Assembly (NCBI RefSeq): GCF_002251435.1
Contig: NZ_NPJI01000107.1
Location: 1-46,623 of the forward strand
Direction: 5' to 3'
Source: Prevotella sp. P2-180
Lineage (GTDB): Bacteria > Bacteroidota > Bacteroidia > Bacteroidales > Bacteroidaceae
Length of the DNA stretch: 46,623 nt
Under the pieces are notes generated by a model. That model saw only the letters and a program-made list of their open reading frames with translations, did no database searches and was not told the DNA's origin. This document shows positions 1-7,399 of the stretch, in pieces. A program made the translations under genes and the position numbers. How positions within the stretch are numbered: the first letter of the stretch is position 1; each line of letters begins with the position of its first letter.

Positions 1-205
1 TCGACAGATAGTAGTCGATGTCCGTCTGTGTGAACTCATCCGGCAACTTTTTGAAAAACAACACTGCCTGAGCAATTTTCAGGCGATAGTCATAGATACT
101 GCCGTCTGCATACTGTGCCAGACGCAGCTTCTTAGTAAAAAGCGAAATGCGGTCCCTGAATTTAGGTACAGCCGCGATCGCCTTGTCCAATGTCGTATTG
201 GGCAT
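1..205 (-). CDS. Tyrosine recombinase, N-terminal part (runs off the window)
   Basis: Only the first 68 codons are present; the rest lies beyond base 1. The start is the ATG read on the minus strand from 205, giving MPNTTLDKAIAAVPKFRDRI and continuing with a helical, basic segment that ends near KLPDEFTQTDIDYYLS. This resembles the SAM-like core-binding N-terminal domain of tyrosine site-specific recombinases, in particular the integrases that sit beside IS91-type transposases in Bacteroidetes. The catalytic domain with its R-H-R-H-Y residues would be outside the window, so the activity cannot be confirmed. It is divergent from the Bro-N gene, and its position suggests that the 1-5018 region is or was mobile. 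The family assignment is from remembered resemblance, so confidence is moderate. Confidence 0.6.
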   Translation of the reverse strand, partial: MPNTTLDKAIAAVPKFRDRISLFTKKLRLAQYADGSIYDYRLKIAQAVLFFKKLPDEFTQTDIDYYLS

Positions 206-229
206 GGTTATTTGTGGTGGAGGGGATTA

Positions 230-259
230 ATGACGGGGAGGTTCGAATTATCCCGTCAT
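230..259. repeat. Inverted repeat between recombinase and Bro-N gene
   Basis: ATGACGGG (230-237) and CCCGTCAT (252-259) are perfect 8-bp arms around a 14-nt centre. It lies 24 bp upstream of the recombinase start. It could be an operator, a recombination site or a terminal structure of an insertion element; the sequence does not decide. The rest of 206-420 holds no gene I can support. Confidence 0.5.
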
Positions 260-420
260 CTCCCTTCACCTTTTAGAGAAACGTAAAATAAGTGTGAAAT
301 ATTGTGGTGAAAGGTTATAAGCCGCAGGACTTTAGCTTTTTTCACCGCAGTGAAAAATTAGTACAACAAAATGTGAAACGTAATAAAAAAAGGTATGTTT
401 ATCAATTTTTCGATTACAGT

Positions 421-1176
421 ATGGAAATACAGATTTTCAGTAACAGTAAGTTTGGGCAACTGAGAGTTGCGCTGAACGAGAATGGAGAAACGGTGTTCTG
501 TCTCGCGGATGTGTGCAAGGCGTTGGGAATCGTAGAACCGTCAAGAGTCAAGGAAAGGCTCGATTCTAGTAACCTTCATTCGGTGAAGGTTTCTACAAAA
601 TCATCTAATCGCCATGGTGAGTTTACACGCATTACTACTATGACCTACATCGGCGAGCCGAACCTCTACCGCTGCATCTTCCAGTCGAACAAGAAGGAGG
701 CGAAGGAGTTTCAGGACTGGGTGTTCAACACGGTGCTGCCACAGATTCGCAAGACGGGAGGATATATCCCGGTGAGTGCGGAGGACGACGAGAAATCTAT
801 TCTGGCTAAGGCTCTCAACATCATGCAGCGCACATTGGAAGCGAAGGACCGGCTGATTGAAGAGCAACGGCCTATGGCGAAACTCGGCAGACAGGTGACA
901 GGTTCGGAAGAGAACATCATGGTGGGAGAGATGGCGAAACTGCTCTACGAAAACGGCATCGACATCGGACGGCAACGACTCTTCAAATGGCTGCGCGAAA
1001 ACGGCTACATCTTTAAGCAGAGCCGTGAACCAATGCAGAAATGGATTGAGCGGGGCATCATGACCGTGAGAGAGTGTTGGGTGACAACCGACCACGGCAT
1101 GGAACTCTCGGTGACGCCGATGATTACAGGCAAGGGGCAGCAACATTTCCTTAACTTGTTTTGCGGAGATAAATAA
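421..1176 (+). CDS. Bro-N domain phage antirepressor-like protein
   Basis: This is a 251-residue protein. The first 100 or so residues (MEIQIFSNSKFGQLRVALNE, then FCLADVCKALGI) are a typical Bro-N DNA-binding domain, as in baculovirus Bro and phage antirepressors. The C-terminal third (MAKLLYENGIDIGRQRLFKW, then LRENGYI) matches the ANT/KilAC domain of phage antirepressors. The frame is open further upstream to a GTG at 304, but those 39 codons have no family character, so the ATG at 421 is chosen. Family members usually control phage or mobile-element gene expression; here it probably regulates the element that includes the downstream small genes and the primase. The partner repressor is not visible in the window. 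Confidence 0.85.
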   Translation: MEIQIFSNSKFGQLRVALNENGETVFCLADVCKALGIVEPSRVKERLDSSNLHSVKVSTKSSNRHGEFTRITTMTYIGEPNLYRCIFQSNKKEAKEFQDWVFNTVLPQIRKTGGYIPVSAEDDEKSILAKALNIMQRTLEAKDRLIEEQRPMAKLGRQVTGSEENIMVGEMAKLLYENGIDIGRQRLFKWLRENGYIFKQSREPMQKWIERGIMTVRECWVTTDHGMELSVTPMITGKGQQHFLNLFCGDK

Positions 1177-1189
1177 CATTATTAACTTA

Positions 1190-1328
1190 TTAACTCAAGT
1201 TTCTGAAGTGATAAATCCCAATGTATAAGGGTTTTATTTAAACCACAGAGATAAAGAGAAAATTAGTATAAATACTCTATATCTCTTAAACTCTGTGGTT
1301 TAAAATAACTTCCGAAAGTTGAGTTATT
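1190..1328. repeat. Intergenic composite repeat with long dyad
   Basis: The 166-bp gap between the Bro-N gene and the next gene is filled by a folded repeat. Arms of 20 nt at 1240-1259 and 1282-1301 (AAACCACAGAG...CTCTGTGGTTT) match at 18 of 20 positions. Outside them, TTAACTCAAG (1190-1199) faces AGTTGAGTTA near 1317-1326. The 28 bases at 1223-1250 recur identically at 46508-46535, so this is a dispersed element and not a local promoter. Confidence 0.75.
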
Positions 1329-1342
1329 AAAAAAAATGCATT

Positions 1343-1867
1343 ATGGAAAAAATTAAAGTTAGTGGTGAACAAGTGGCAAGAATGGTGCTTGCTTGTTTGG
1401 GACTGTGTGAGATTGTCGACATCGACATCAACGGAAAAGAGACGGTGAAGGTGGTGTGCAAGGTTAAGCGGGAGGAACCGTTCGAATTGCAGAACATTGA
1501 TCCGTTGGACAACTGCCCGAACTTCACGGATTGGAGTGTGGAACAGAATGGTGAGGGCTTGCAGACAGTGTCGTTCACCTATCACAACTGCAACTACGAC
1601 TGTCAGTTTGACAACCTCACGATGGACGCAGATGACTTCGGATGGGTCGTGGGTCTGTACTTAGACAGAGTGTTTTGCGGTGTGGAATATTACAACATTG
1701 ATATCGACGACTCTACAGGCTTTGCACGAATCAAGATAGAGTTTGTGACTTACGACTTGGAACCGCTTGATATTGGCAACTACAACATTCGATATCTCGT
1801 CTTGGCTGGTCTGAGTCTGAATATCGTGTCGGCGGTAGAGGGAAAATATGTGATAAAACTTCAATAA
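1343..1867 (+). CDS. Uncharacterised protein of accessory element
   Basis: This is a 174-residue acidic protein starting MEKIKVSGEQVARMVLACLG. I do not recognise the family. There is no signal peptide, membrane segment or metal-binding motif; the composition (many D, E, N, V, Y) and alternating hydrophobic pattern suggest a soluble alpha/beta fold. It lies between the Bro-N gene and an OB-fold-like protein, in the same direction as the primase, so it probably belongs to the same mobile element. The coding call rests on a long open frame with an ATG after a repeat and on co-directionality with its neighbours. Confidence 0.7.
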   Translation: MEKIKVSGEQVARMVLACLGLCEIVDIDINGKETVKVVCKVKREEPFELQNIDPLDNCPNFTDWSVEQNGEGLQTVSFTYHNCNYDCQFDNLTMDADDFGWVVGLYLDRVFCGVEYYNIDIDDSTGFARIKIEFVTYDLEPLDIGNYNIRYLVLAGLSLNIVSAVEGKYVIKLQ

Positions 1868-1918
1868 TCACGTATTTAAACATTTCGAACATTATAAACA
1901 TTTTAAACTTTTATCAAT

Positions 1919-2212
1919 ATGCAAGTAATAGCAAAAATCGAGAAATGGGCGCAGCAGCCCGACGTTCAGACTCAGAACGGAATGACAAGTAAGGCTCAGG
2001 TGGTGTTACGCTGCCCTGGAGGAAGAAACGCAGAAGGTTTCGTAGGCACGGTCTTCGGAACGGTGGCTGGAAAGCCGTTGGCTGTAGGCACGATAGTGGT
2101 GGCCGACGTGCATTTTGCCACACACGAGTACGATGGCAAGGTGTATCAGGATGTAAATATCTTTGACCTCATGCCGCTGAAGTCACCCCAGCAAGTTGGT
2201 GAACATTTTTAA
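1919..2212 (+). CDS. Small OB-fold-like (SSB/DUF3127-like) protein
   Basis: This is a 97-residue protein starting MQVIAKIEKWAQQPDVQTQN. The pattern of beta-strands, with a closing segment ATHEYDGKVYQDVNIFDL, is reminiscent of the small single-strand-binding-like OB folds (DUF3127 type) of Bacteroidetes phages and plasmids. A role in covering single-stranded DNA would fit the PrimPol-like protein encoded two genes downstream, but this is inference. Position: 51 bp after the preceding gene and 12 bp before the next, consistent with one transcript. No catalytic motif is visible. Confidence 0.6.
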   Translation: MQVIAKIEKWAQQPDVQTQNGMTSKAQVVLRCPGGRNAEGFVGTVFGTVAGKPLAVGTIVVADVHFATHEYDGKVYQDVNIFDLMPLKSPQQVGEHF

Positions 2213-2224
2213 AACAGTACGATT

Positions 2225-2557
2225 ATGAAAAGGAAAAAAATTGAATCGAAGCCTGTAAAAATCCATGGAGTGTTGGATGTTTACGACGACAAAAACATTA
2301 TGTTTAATCCAACAAACAATTTGATATCGGTTAATGGATTTCGCAGACGTGGAGTGGTTACGATGCTCAGTAACGGACAGATGGGGTTTATGGCTACGCC
2401 AAAAAAACACTCTACGTCGAAGAAGCTGAAACGTACCATACACGGCACACTGTCGGAAAACGATGATAACTACTATCTCTATATCCGCATAGACAAGACC
2501 GAAACCGACGACTATAAAAAGGTAATAAAAAAAGAAGTGAAAGAACTGTTGGACTAG
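2225..2557 (+). CDS. Uncharacterised basic small protein of accessory element
   Basis: This is a 110-residue lysine-rich protein starting MKRKKIESKPVKIHGVLDVY. No family is recognised. It begins 12 bp after the OB-fold-like gene and ends directly before a cluster of micro-hairpins, so it is probably co-transcribed with its neighbours. The basic N terminus and the KHSTSKKLKRTIHG segment are compatible with nucleic acid binding, but there is no diagnostic motif. Confidence 0.6.
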   Translation: MKRKKIESKPVKIHGVLDVYDDKNIMFNPTNNLISVNGFRRRGVVTMLSNGQMGFMATPKKHSTSKKLKRTIHGTLSENDDNYYLYIRIDKTETDDYKKVIKKEVKELLD

Positions 2558-2641
2558 TCGCTACGCGATAAACTGAAGTAAAGATTAAAAGCGCGTTGCG
2601 CTTAAAGGGGCTGCGCGCAGCTTTTTAAGCACGAAGTGCTT
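2558..2641. repeat. Cluster of four short palindromes
   Basis: Directly after the stop codon at 2557 come TCGC-TAC-GCGA (2558-2568), AAGCGC-GTT-GCGCTT (2589-2603), the loopless palindrome GCTGCGCGCAGC (2610-2621) and AAGCAC-GAA-GTGCTT (2627-2641). Three of the four have perfect stems with a 3-nt loop. They may stabilise or end the upstream transcript, but no T-run typical of a terminator follows. Confidence 0.75.
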
Positions 2642-2675
2642 TTAATGAAAATTTTAATGAAAATTTTAATGAAAT
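2640..2675 (+). repeat. Three tandem copies of a 12-bp unit
   Basis: TTTTAATGAAAA is present three times in a row (2640-2651, 2652-2663, 2664-2675, the last ending in T). The block ends 6 bp before the primase start codon and each unit contains an ATG, so it forms the immediate translation-initiation environment of that gene. Confidence 0.85.
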
Positions 2676-2681
2676 TTATAC

Positions 2682-5018
2682 ATGAGTTGCCATTTGATTT
2701 ATTATAAGAACGGGGCGAAAATGATGCGCCCTATTTCAAACCGCGAGGAATACGTGGGTTTGAGAAACAAACCGGCTAACGTTGACTACACCAAGCAGGC
2801 AAGGCTTGGGAATCCTGAGGCTAAACGCAAGATGCTGCAGTTTTGCTACTCTTGTATGCCTGCCGAGGGAGGCAAGCTGAAGGGCTCGAAGACGCCATCG
2901 AACTCTGTAGGCATGGACATCGACTTTGCCAAGGACATGCCTAAGGAGGAACTTGAAAGTGCAATGAAGATAATGATTGGACGAGTGCTAAAGATGAAGG
3001 AGGACCTTAATCTGCTGATGCTCGAACGGTCTGCCTCAAAGGGATTGCACATCGTGTTCCGGCGCATAGGTTGGCTCACGCAAGAGGAAAACCTGGAATG
3101 GGCACAGAAGATGCTGGGCGTGGAGTTTGACAAAGGTGCAAAGGACATAACGAGAGTGTTCTTTACGCCAACAGCGAGTGATGAGGACTTGCTCTATCTC
3201 TCAGACGACTTGTTTGTGAATGAGGAGGCGGTTGCTGATGAAGGTAGAGGGAAGAAAGAAGTGGAAAGAGAAATAAAACCTGAAGTAGAAAACAATGGCT
3301 GTAACAATGAAGAACAAATATCAAAAGAGCATTCTAATTCAAGAACAGATGGAAACTCTGAAGATATCGAAGAGCGTACGTGCTCAACTACTGATGACGA
3401 ATCGCTTAAAACGTCACTTACTTATAACGGGCTTCAATATAAGTCGATAGTAAATGAGTTTTTGAGGCAGTTTAATAATGGGCAGACACCAGTTGAGGGC
3501 AATCGCAACGTGATGACTTTTGAGCTGGCTAAGGCTCTGAGAAGTATCTGCAACTACGACATGGAGTTTTTGAAACAGGTTATTCCTCGATACGATAACT
3601 TCCCGGAGGATGAATACGAACGTACTTTGCAAAGCGCGCTCGACGAGCCTCGCAAAGGTGTAAGCTACAAACTGACCAAGGTGCTGGAGGCTCTGTATGC
3701 AAGGCAAAACAACGAAGCTCCGAAGGTGGACTACGAGGCAGAAAATGAACTGCCTCCTGAAATGCCCAGAAAACTGCCATATCCGCTGAACTTCATGTGC
3801 TCAAAGGCACCGGAGATGTATAGGGCGGCTATTTGTGAGGCTGTGTTTGCGCCGCTTGCCGTTTATGTTCACGGAGTGAAATTCCGCTACTGGGACGGCA
3901 ACGTGCATGAGCCAACGTTTATGTCGGTGCTCTGCGCTCCGATGTCAATAGGTAAAGGTTGTGTGAGACTGCCTATAAACATCATTCTCGAAGATCTGCT
4001 GAAGCGCGACGAGTCGAACCGTGCACGAGAAGCGGAGTGGAAGGTGAAAAACCCATCGGCAAAACAGAAGAAAGACCCTCGGCCGTCAGACATCTGCATA
4101 CAGGTGCTCATCGACAACCTAACCGATGCGGTATTTAACCAGCGAGTTTACGATGCCGACAAAAACGGGCAGCGCTTCCTCTATACCAGTGTTGACGAGC
4201 TTGACACACTGAAAAACATAACATCACGTGGCACTGCAAGCGAAGTAAGCATACTGATACGCAAGGCCTTCGACAACTCGAAGCATGGACAGGAACGTGT
4301 GGGAGCTGACTCAGTAACTGGCATCGCTCCGCTGCGTTTCAACTTCAACGCTTCGACTACACCACGAAACTTCCAGAAGTTTTTCTGTCGCGAAATGACC
4401 ACAGGTACAATCACTCGACTGTCGTTGTCAACCATCATCAAGCCTGCTGACGCAAAACGCCCAGTGTTTAAGGAATACGACTCGGCATATAAGGAGGAAG
4501 TGAGGAAGCTGACACAAAGGCTGTCATCGTTGTCTGGAGAAATTCCCTGTCCGAAGTGTAACGAATTTGCTGAGCAACTCTGCGATGAAAACGAAAAATT
4601 GGCTGCACTCTATGGTTCTGACTCGTATCTGACATTGAGTTACCGCTCAACGGTGATTGCATGGCTTAAAGGCATGATGCTATACGTGATGAACGGCGAG
4701 AACTGGACGAAGGAGATACAGGACTACATGGAGTGGTCGCTTCGATATGACCTTTGGGTTAAGATGAACATCATTGGCAAAATGCTCGACGATGCCCAAA
4801 ATGAGGAAGTGAACGCTACTTCTAATCGTGGACCTAAAAATATGCTTTTACTCCTGAAGGACGAGTTTAAAATAGAGGACTTGATCATATTGCGAAAAAG
4901 AATGAATAAATCAGTTGATTTAAAAACTATCAAAACGCAGCTTTGCATGTGGAGGGCAAGAAAACTCGTTGACTTTGAGTCATACAATGATATTATAAGA
5001 CAAATAAAGAAGCAGTAA
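2682..5018 (+). CDS. VirE_N/DUF3987 PrimPol-like replication protein
   Basis: This is a 778-residue protein. Residues 1-180 carry the three motifs of archaeo-eukaryotic-type primases in order: DID at 79-81, SKGLH at 119-123, and DITRV from 155. This fits the VirE N-terminal (BT4734-like) family. Residues 180-245 are a low-complexity acidic linker. The C-terminal part fits DUF3987: a degenerate P-loop APMSIGKG at 419-426 and an acidic motif SVDELDTL at 503-510, as in helicase-like NTPases. The likely role is priming and unwinding for replication of a mobile element; this is inferred from motifs and neighbours (Bro-N, OB-fold-like protein, recombinase). The P-loop lacks the usual GxxGxGK spacing and ends GKG instead of GKS/T, so ATPase activity is uncertain. 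The ATG at 2682 follows the tandem repeat. Confidence 0.8.
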   Translation: MSCHLIYYKNGAKMMRPISNREEYVGLRNKPANVDYTKQARLGNPEAKRKMLQFCYSCMPAEGGKLKGSKTPSNSVGMDIDFAKDMPKEELESAMKIMIGRVLKMKEDLNLLMLERSASKGLHIVFRRIGWLTQEENLEWAQKMLGVEFDKGAKDITRVFFTPTASDEDLLYLSDDLFVNEEAVADEGRGKKEVEREIKPEVENNGCNNEEQISKEHSNSRTDGNSEDIEERTCSTTDDESLKTSLTYNGLQYKSIVNEFLRQFNNGQTPVEGNRNVMTFELAKALRSICNYDMEFLKQVIPRYDNFPEDEYERTLQSALDEPRKGVSYKLTKVLEALYARQNNEAPKVDYEAENELPPEMPRKLPYPLNFMCSKAPEMYRAAICEAVFAPLAVYVHGVKFRYWDGNVHEPTFMSVLCAPMSIGKGCVRLPINIILEDLLKRDESNRAREAEWKVKNPSAKQKKDPRPSDICIQVLIDNLTDAVFNQRVYDADKNGQRFLYTSVDELDTLKNITSRGTASEVSILIRKAFDNSKHGQERVGADSVTGIAPLRFNFNASTTPRNFQKFFCREMTTGTITRLSLSTIIKPADAKRPVFKEYDSAYKEEVRKLTQRLSSLSGEIPCPKCNEFAEQLCDENEKLAALYGSDSYLTLSYRSTVIAWLKGMMLYVMNGENWTKEIQDYMEWSLRYDLWVKMNIIGKMLDDAQNEEVNATSNRGPKNMLLLLKDEFKIEDLIILRKRMNKSVDLKTIKTQLCMWRARKLVDFESYNDIIRQIKKQ

Positions 5019-5101
5019 TATTCACAATTAACAAATTCACAGTTTAATATTATAAGGTATGAAACTATTATTAGTAAGAAAAATACCATAAAGCTAAAAG
5101 A

Positions 5102-5141
5102 GCCTTCCGCCTCTGTTGTTAAATGACACATGGCGGAAGGC
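5102..5141. repeat. 10-bp perfect inverted repeat, possible terminator
   Basis: GCCTTCCGCC (5102-5111) pairs with GGCGGAAGGC (5132-5141) across a 20-nt loop, 83 bp after the primase gene. There is no T-run on the plus strand; on the minus strand a short TTTT follows. It probably separates the accessory element from nagB. The rest of 5019-5254 shows nothing else apart from the nagB promoter. Confidence 0.55.
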
Positions 5142-5223
5142 TTACAAAACATAGCAACTTCAAATGTAGTGGAATATCATGAAAAAAATGGGGGAAATGA
5201 TATGCTGATACAAAAAAAAGTTG

Positions 5224-5231
5224 TATCTTTG
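5224..5231 (+). promoter_or_regulatory. Promoter -7 element of nagB
   Basis: TATCTTTG fits the Bacteroidetes TAnnTTTG element and lies 23 bp before the nagB ATG. No clear upstream TTTG is seen at the usual distance. Confidence 0.6.
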
Positions 5232-5254
5232 CAAAAATTTATACTTTATTTATT

Positions 5255-6046
5255 ATGAGAGTAATTATTGAACCTGACTACGACAGAATGTCGAAATGGG
5301 CTGCCGACTATGTGGCAGAAAAAATAAAAGAGGCAAACCCTACTGCCGAGAAACCTTTCAAACTGGGATGTCCTACTGGCTCGTCGCCACTGGGACTGTA
5401 CAAACAACTGATAAAAAAATATGAGGCGGGAGAGATTTCTTTCAAGAATGTCGTAACGTTTAACATGGACGAATATGTGAACATTCCGGAGGATCATCCT
5501 GAGTCGTATCATAGCTTTATGTGGAATAACTTCTTCTCGCATATTGACATTAGACCTGAAAATGTTCACATTCTTAATGGTAATGCCACTGACCTTATAA
5601 AGGAATGTGAGGACTACGAGAGGGCCATTGAGGAGGCTGGGGGCATAGATCTCTTTATGGGTGGAATAGGTCCCGACGGTCATCTGGCTTTTAACGAGCC
5701 TGGCTCGTCGCTGTCGTCAAAAACCCGCATCAAGACTCTTACTACCGACACCATCATTGCCAATAGCCGCTTCTTCGACGGCGATATGAACCTCGTGCCT
5801 AAGCAGGCGCTTACCGTGGGTATAGGCACCGTGATGGCTGCACGCGAAGTGTTGCTTCTGTGTAGCGGGCATCATAAGGCTCGTGCGCTGCAGCATGTGA
5901 TAGACGGCAACGTGTCGCACAAATGGACTGCCTCTATGCTGCAGATGCATCCGAAAGCCATTGTGGTGTGTGACGAGCCTGCCTGCGACGAGCTCACCGT
6001 GGCTACCTTTAAGTATTATCTGGATAAGGAGAGGGGAAATCTGTAG
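5255..6046 (+). CDS. nagB: Glucosamine-6-phosphate deaminase
   Basis: This 263-residue enzyme converts glucosamine-6-phosphate to fructose-6-phosphate and ammonia in the cytoplasm, the last step of amino sugar catabolism. The catalytic residues align with the E. coli numbering without gaps: D72 in FNMDEY, then D141, H143 and E148 in GIGPDGHLAFNEPG. R158 and K160, which bind the allosteric activator N-acetylglucosamine-6-phosphate in the E. coli enzyme, are also present, so allosteric control may be kept. It has its own promoter and is monocistronic, ending in a shared hairpin with the convergent thioesterase gene. No nagA lies next to it. Confidence 0.97.
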   Translation: MRVIIEPDYDRMSKWAADYVAEKIKEANPTAEKPFKLGCPTGSSPLGLYKQLIKKYEAGEISFKNVVTFNMDEYVNIPEDHPESYHSFMWNNFFSHIDIRPENVHILNGNATDLIKECEDYERAIEEAGGIDLFMGGIGPDGHLAFNEPGSSLSSKTRIKTLTTDTIIANSRFFDGDMNLVPKQALTVGIGTVMAAREVLLLCSGHHKARALQHVIDGNVSHKWTASMLQMHPKAIVVCDEPACDELTVATFKYYLDKERGNL

Positions 6047-6069
6047 GAGTGAGAACTTTCCTCACTCCT
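6045..6069. terminator. Bidirectional hairpin between convergent genes
   Basis: AGGAGTGAG (6045-6053) pairs with CTCACTCCT (6061-6069) around a 7-nt loop. The arms overlap the stop codons of both nagB and the thioesterase gene. There is no long T-run on either side, so efficiency is uncertain. Confidence 0.6.
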
Positions 6070-6814
6070 CAAACTGTAATGCGCAGCGGCATACTTCGGT
6101 CTCGCCCTCGGAAGTGGACTTGGTGACGCTTACGTTGCAAGAGGGGGCTGAAACGTTGTCGATATAGAAATGGAGATGGTCGCCGGCATAGGCTTCTGCC
6201 ACATACGCCACGTCGAGACGATGCAGGATGTGGGTCTTGTACCATGAGGCGGGGAAGAGGTCGAGCACATGGTCGATGTATTTCACTGAGTTGACATGTC
6301 CGTTGACGTCGATGTCGCTGTAAGCGGTGTCGAGGCTACGCACGAGGTGTGGTTCAGAGGATATCTTCACACGTGAAGGCTTGGCTATGGGACATGGTTT
6401 GTCGCATAGCCATTTGTTTATTTCTCCATCGCCCACTTCGAGTATGTCGGCAGGCTGTCGTGTGGCGGTGTCGATCATGGCCCATATACTGCGTGCGTGG
6501 CCCATGACCTGTCCGTCTTCGGCAGTGATTTCAAAGTTGCGGTTGGTAAAATATTTCATTGCGCTTTCCACCCATGTGGAGACATTGAACTTTTGGTTTT
6601 CAACGGGCATCGCGTTCATTTCGACGGCAAGCCTTGAGAGCACCCAGGTGCGGTTTATGGGCATGAGGCGTTCCATACCGAAATTGCGGTCGGAGGCGTG
6701 AAACTCCGCCGCATTCAGGATGTGGTTGCCCAGATGGCCCATAAAGAGCTTGTGGGTGAAGTCGCAATGGAAGGGTTCGGCTGTGAACCCGTATGTGCCT
6801 ACTCTGTTGTCCAT
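6062..6814 (-). CDS. Acyl-ACP thioesterase
   Basis: This 250-residue protein fits the bacterial acyl-ACP thioesterase family (double hot-dog, related to plant FatA/FatB), which releases fatty acids from acyl carrier protein. The N-terminal hot-dog carries RTWVLSRLAVEMNAMP; the second carries the family signature DVNGHVNSVKYIDHVLD, which supplies the catalytic Asn and His. It is the last gene of the ilvDBN operon, 35 bp after ilvN. Its link to branched-chain amino acid synthesis is not obvious; I recall this adjacency from other Bacteroidales, and it may reflect branched-chain acyl groups in these bacteria (inference). Confidence 0.85.
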   Translation of the reverse strand: MDNRVGTYGFTAEPFHCDFTHKLFMGHLGNHILNAAEFHASDRNFGMERLMPINRTWVLSRLAVEMNAMPVENQKFNVSTWVESAMKYFTNRNFEITAEDGQVMGHARSIWAMIDTATRQPADILEVGDGEINKWLCDKPCPIAKPSRVKISSEPHLVRSLDTAYSDIDVNGHVNSVKYIDHVLDLFPASWYKTHILHRLDVAYVAEAYAGDHLHFYIDNVSAPSCNVSVTKSTSEGETEVCRCALQFEE

Positions 6815-6851
6815 AGTTAAGGAGTTAAGGAGTTAAAGGAGTTAAGGAGTT
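6815..6851. repeat. Tandem AGTTAAGG octamer repeat
   Basis: Four and a half copies of AGTTAAGG (one with an extra A) fill the ilvN-thioesterase gap and reach into the ilvN stop codon. The same word recurs at 36325-36340, 36413-36432 (inverted) and 45073-45128 (inverted). Confidence 0.8.
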
Positions 6852-7392
6852 ATCCTTTGTTTTCTTCCCTTTCTTCCAGGAACTTGCTTACTTCCTCGGT
6901 GGTGCTGCGTGTTACGGCGATGCGTCCCGAACGAGTGTATTGCAGTACGCAGTCGAACTCGTTGAGAGCGTAGAAGAGGTTCATGATGTCTTCCGTCATG
7001 CCGTTTTTCATCACTATCACGTATGTAGGGTTCACTTCGGTGATGGTGGCTTCCTGCTTGCGTATGGTGCGTGAAATCTCAGGGTTCTGCATCACCTTTT
7101 CGGTGGCGAGCTTGTATAGGCCGGTCTCGCGGATGAAGAGTTCATCGTCGGTGTAGTATGTGGCCTTCACCACGTCGATTTTTTTCTCTATCTGCTTTGT
7201 GATCTTTATGATCTGGCCTTCGTCGCTCCATGCGGTTATGGTGTACTTATGAAGTCCGGGAATGCTTGATGCCGACACGTTGAGGCTCTCGATATTTACC
7301 TGGCGGCGTGTGAAGACGGCAGTGATCTGATTGAGTATACCGGCGATGTTTTCCGAATATACGAGCAGTGTATATAGTTTTTTTTCTTCCAT
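6850..7392 (-). CDS. ilvN: Acetolactate synthase small (regulatory) subunit
   Basis: From the ATG at 7392 the protein has 180 residues. It starts MEEKKLYTLLVYSENIAGIL, an ACT domain that in this family binds valine for feedback inhibition and activates the large subunit, followed by an ALS_ss C-terminal domain (roughly residues 80-165). An upstream in-frame start at 7410 would overlap ilvB; the chosen start leaves 7 bp after the ilvB stop and keeps the normal family N terminus. The gene follows ilvB and precedes the thioesterase in the same operon. The repeat after it overlaps its stop codon. Confidence 0.95.
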   Translation of the reverse strand: MEEKKLYTLLVYSENIAGILNQITAVFTRRQVNIESLNVSASSIPGLHKYTITAWSDEGQIIKITKQIEKKIDVVKATYYTDDELFIRETGLYKLATEKVMQNPEISRTIRKQEATITEVNPTYVIVMKNGMTEDIMNLFYALNEFDCVLQYTRSGRIAVTRSTTEEVSKFLEEREENKG

Positions 7393-7399
7393 GATTGTA

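Noticed and set aside
231..270. tRNA-like T-loop GTTCGAAT beside the recombinase gene, possible tRNA attachment remnant
   Set aside because: The flanking T-stem does not pair well and no D-arm, anticodon arm or CCA end can be built; the inverted repeat explains the region better.
304..420. GTG-initiated extension of the Bro-N protein by 39 residues
   Set aside because: The added residues show no family similarity; the ATG at 421 gives the normal Bro-N start.
2640..2675. CRISPR array
   Set aside because: The units are directly adjacent without spacers and only 12 bp long; no cas gene is in the window. The same holds for the octamer arrays.
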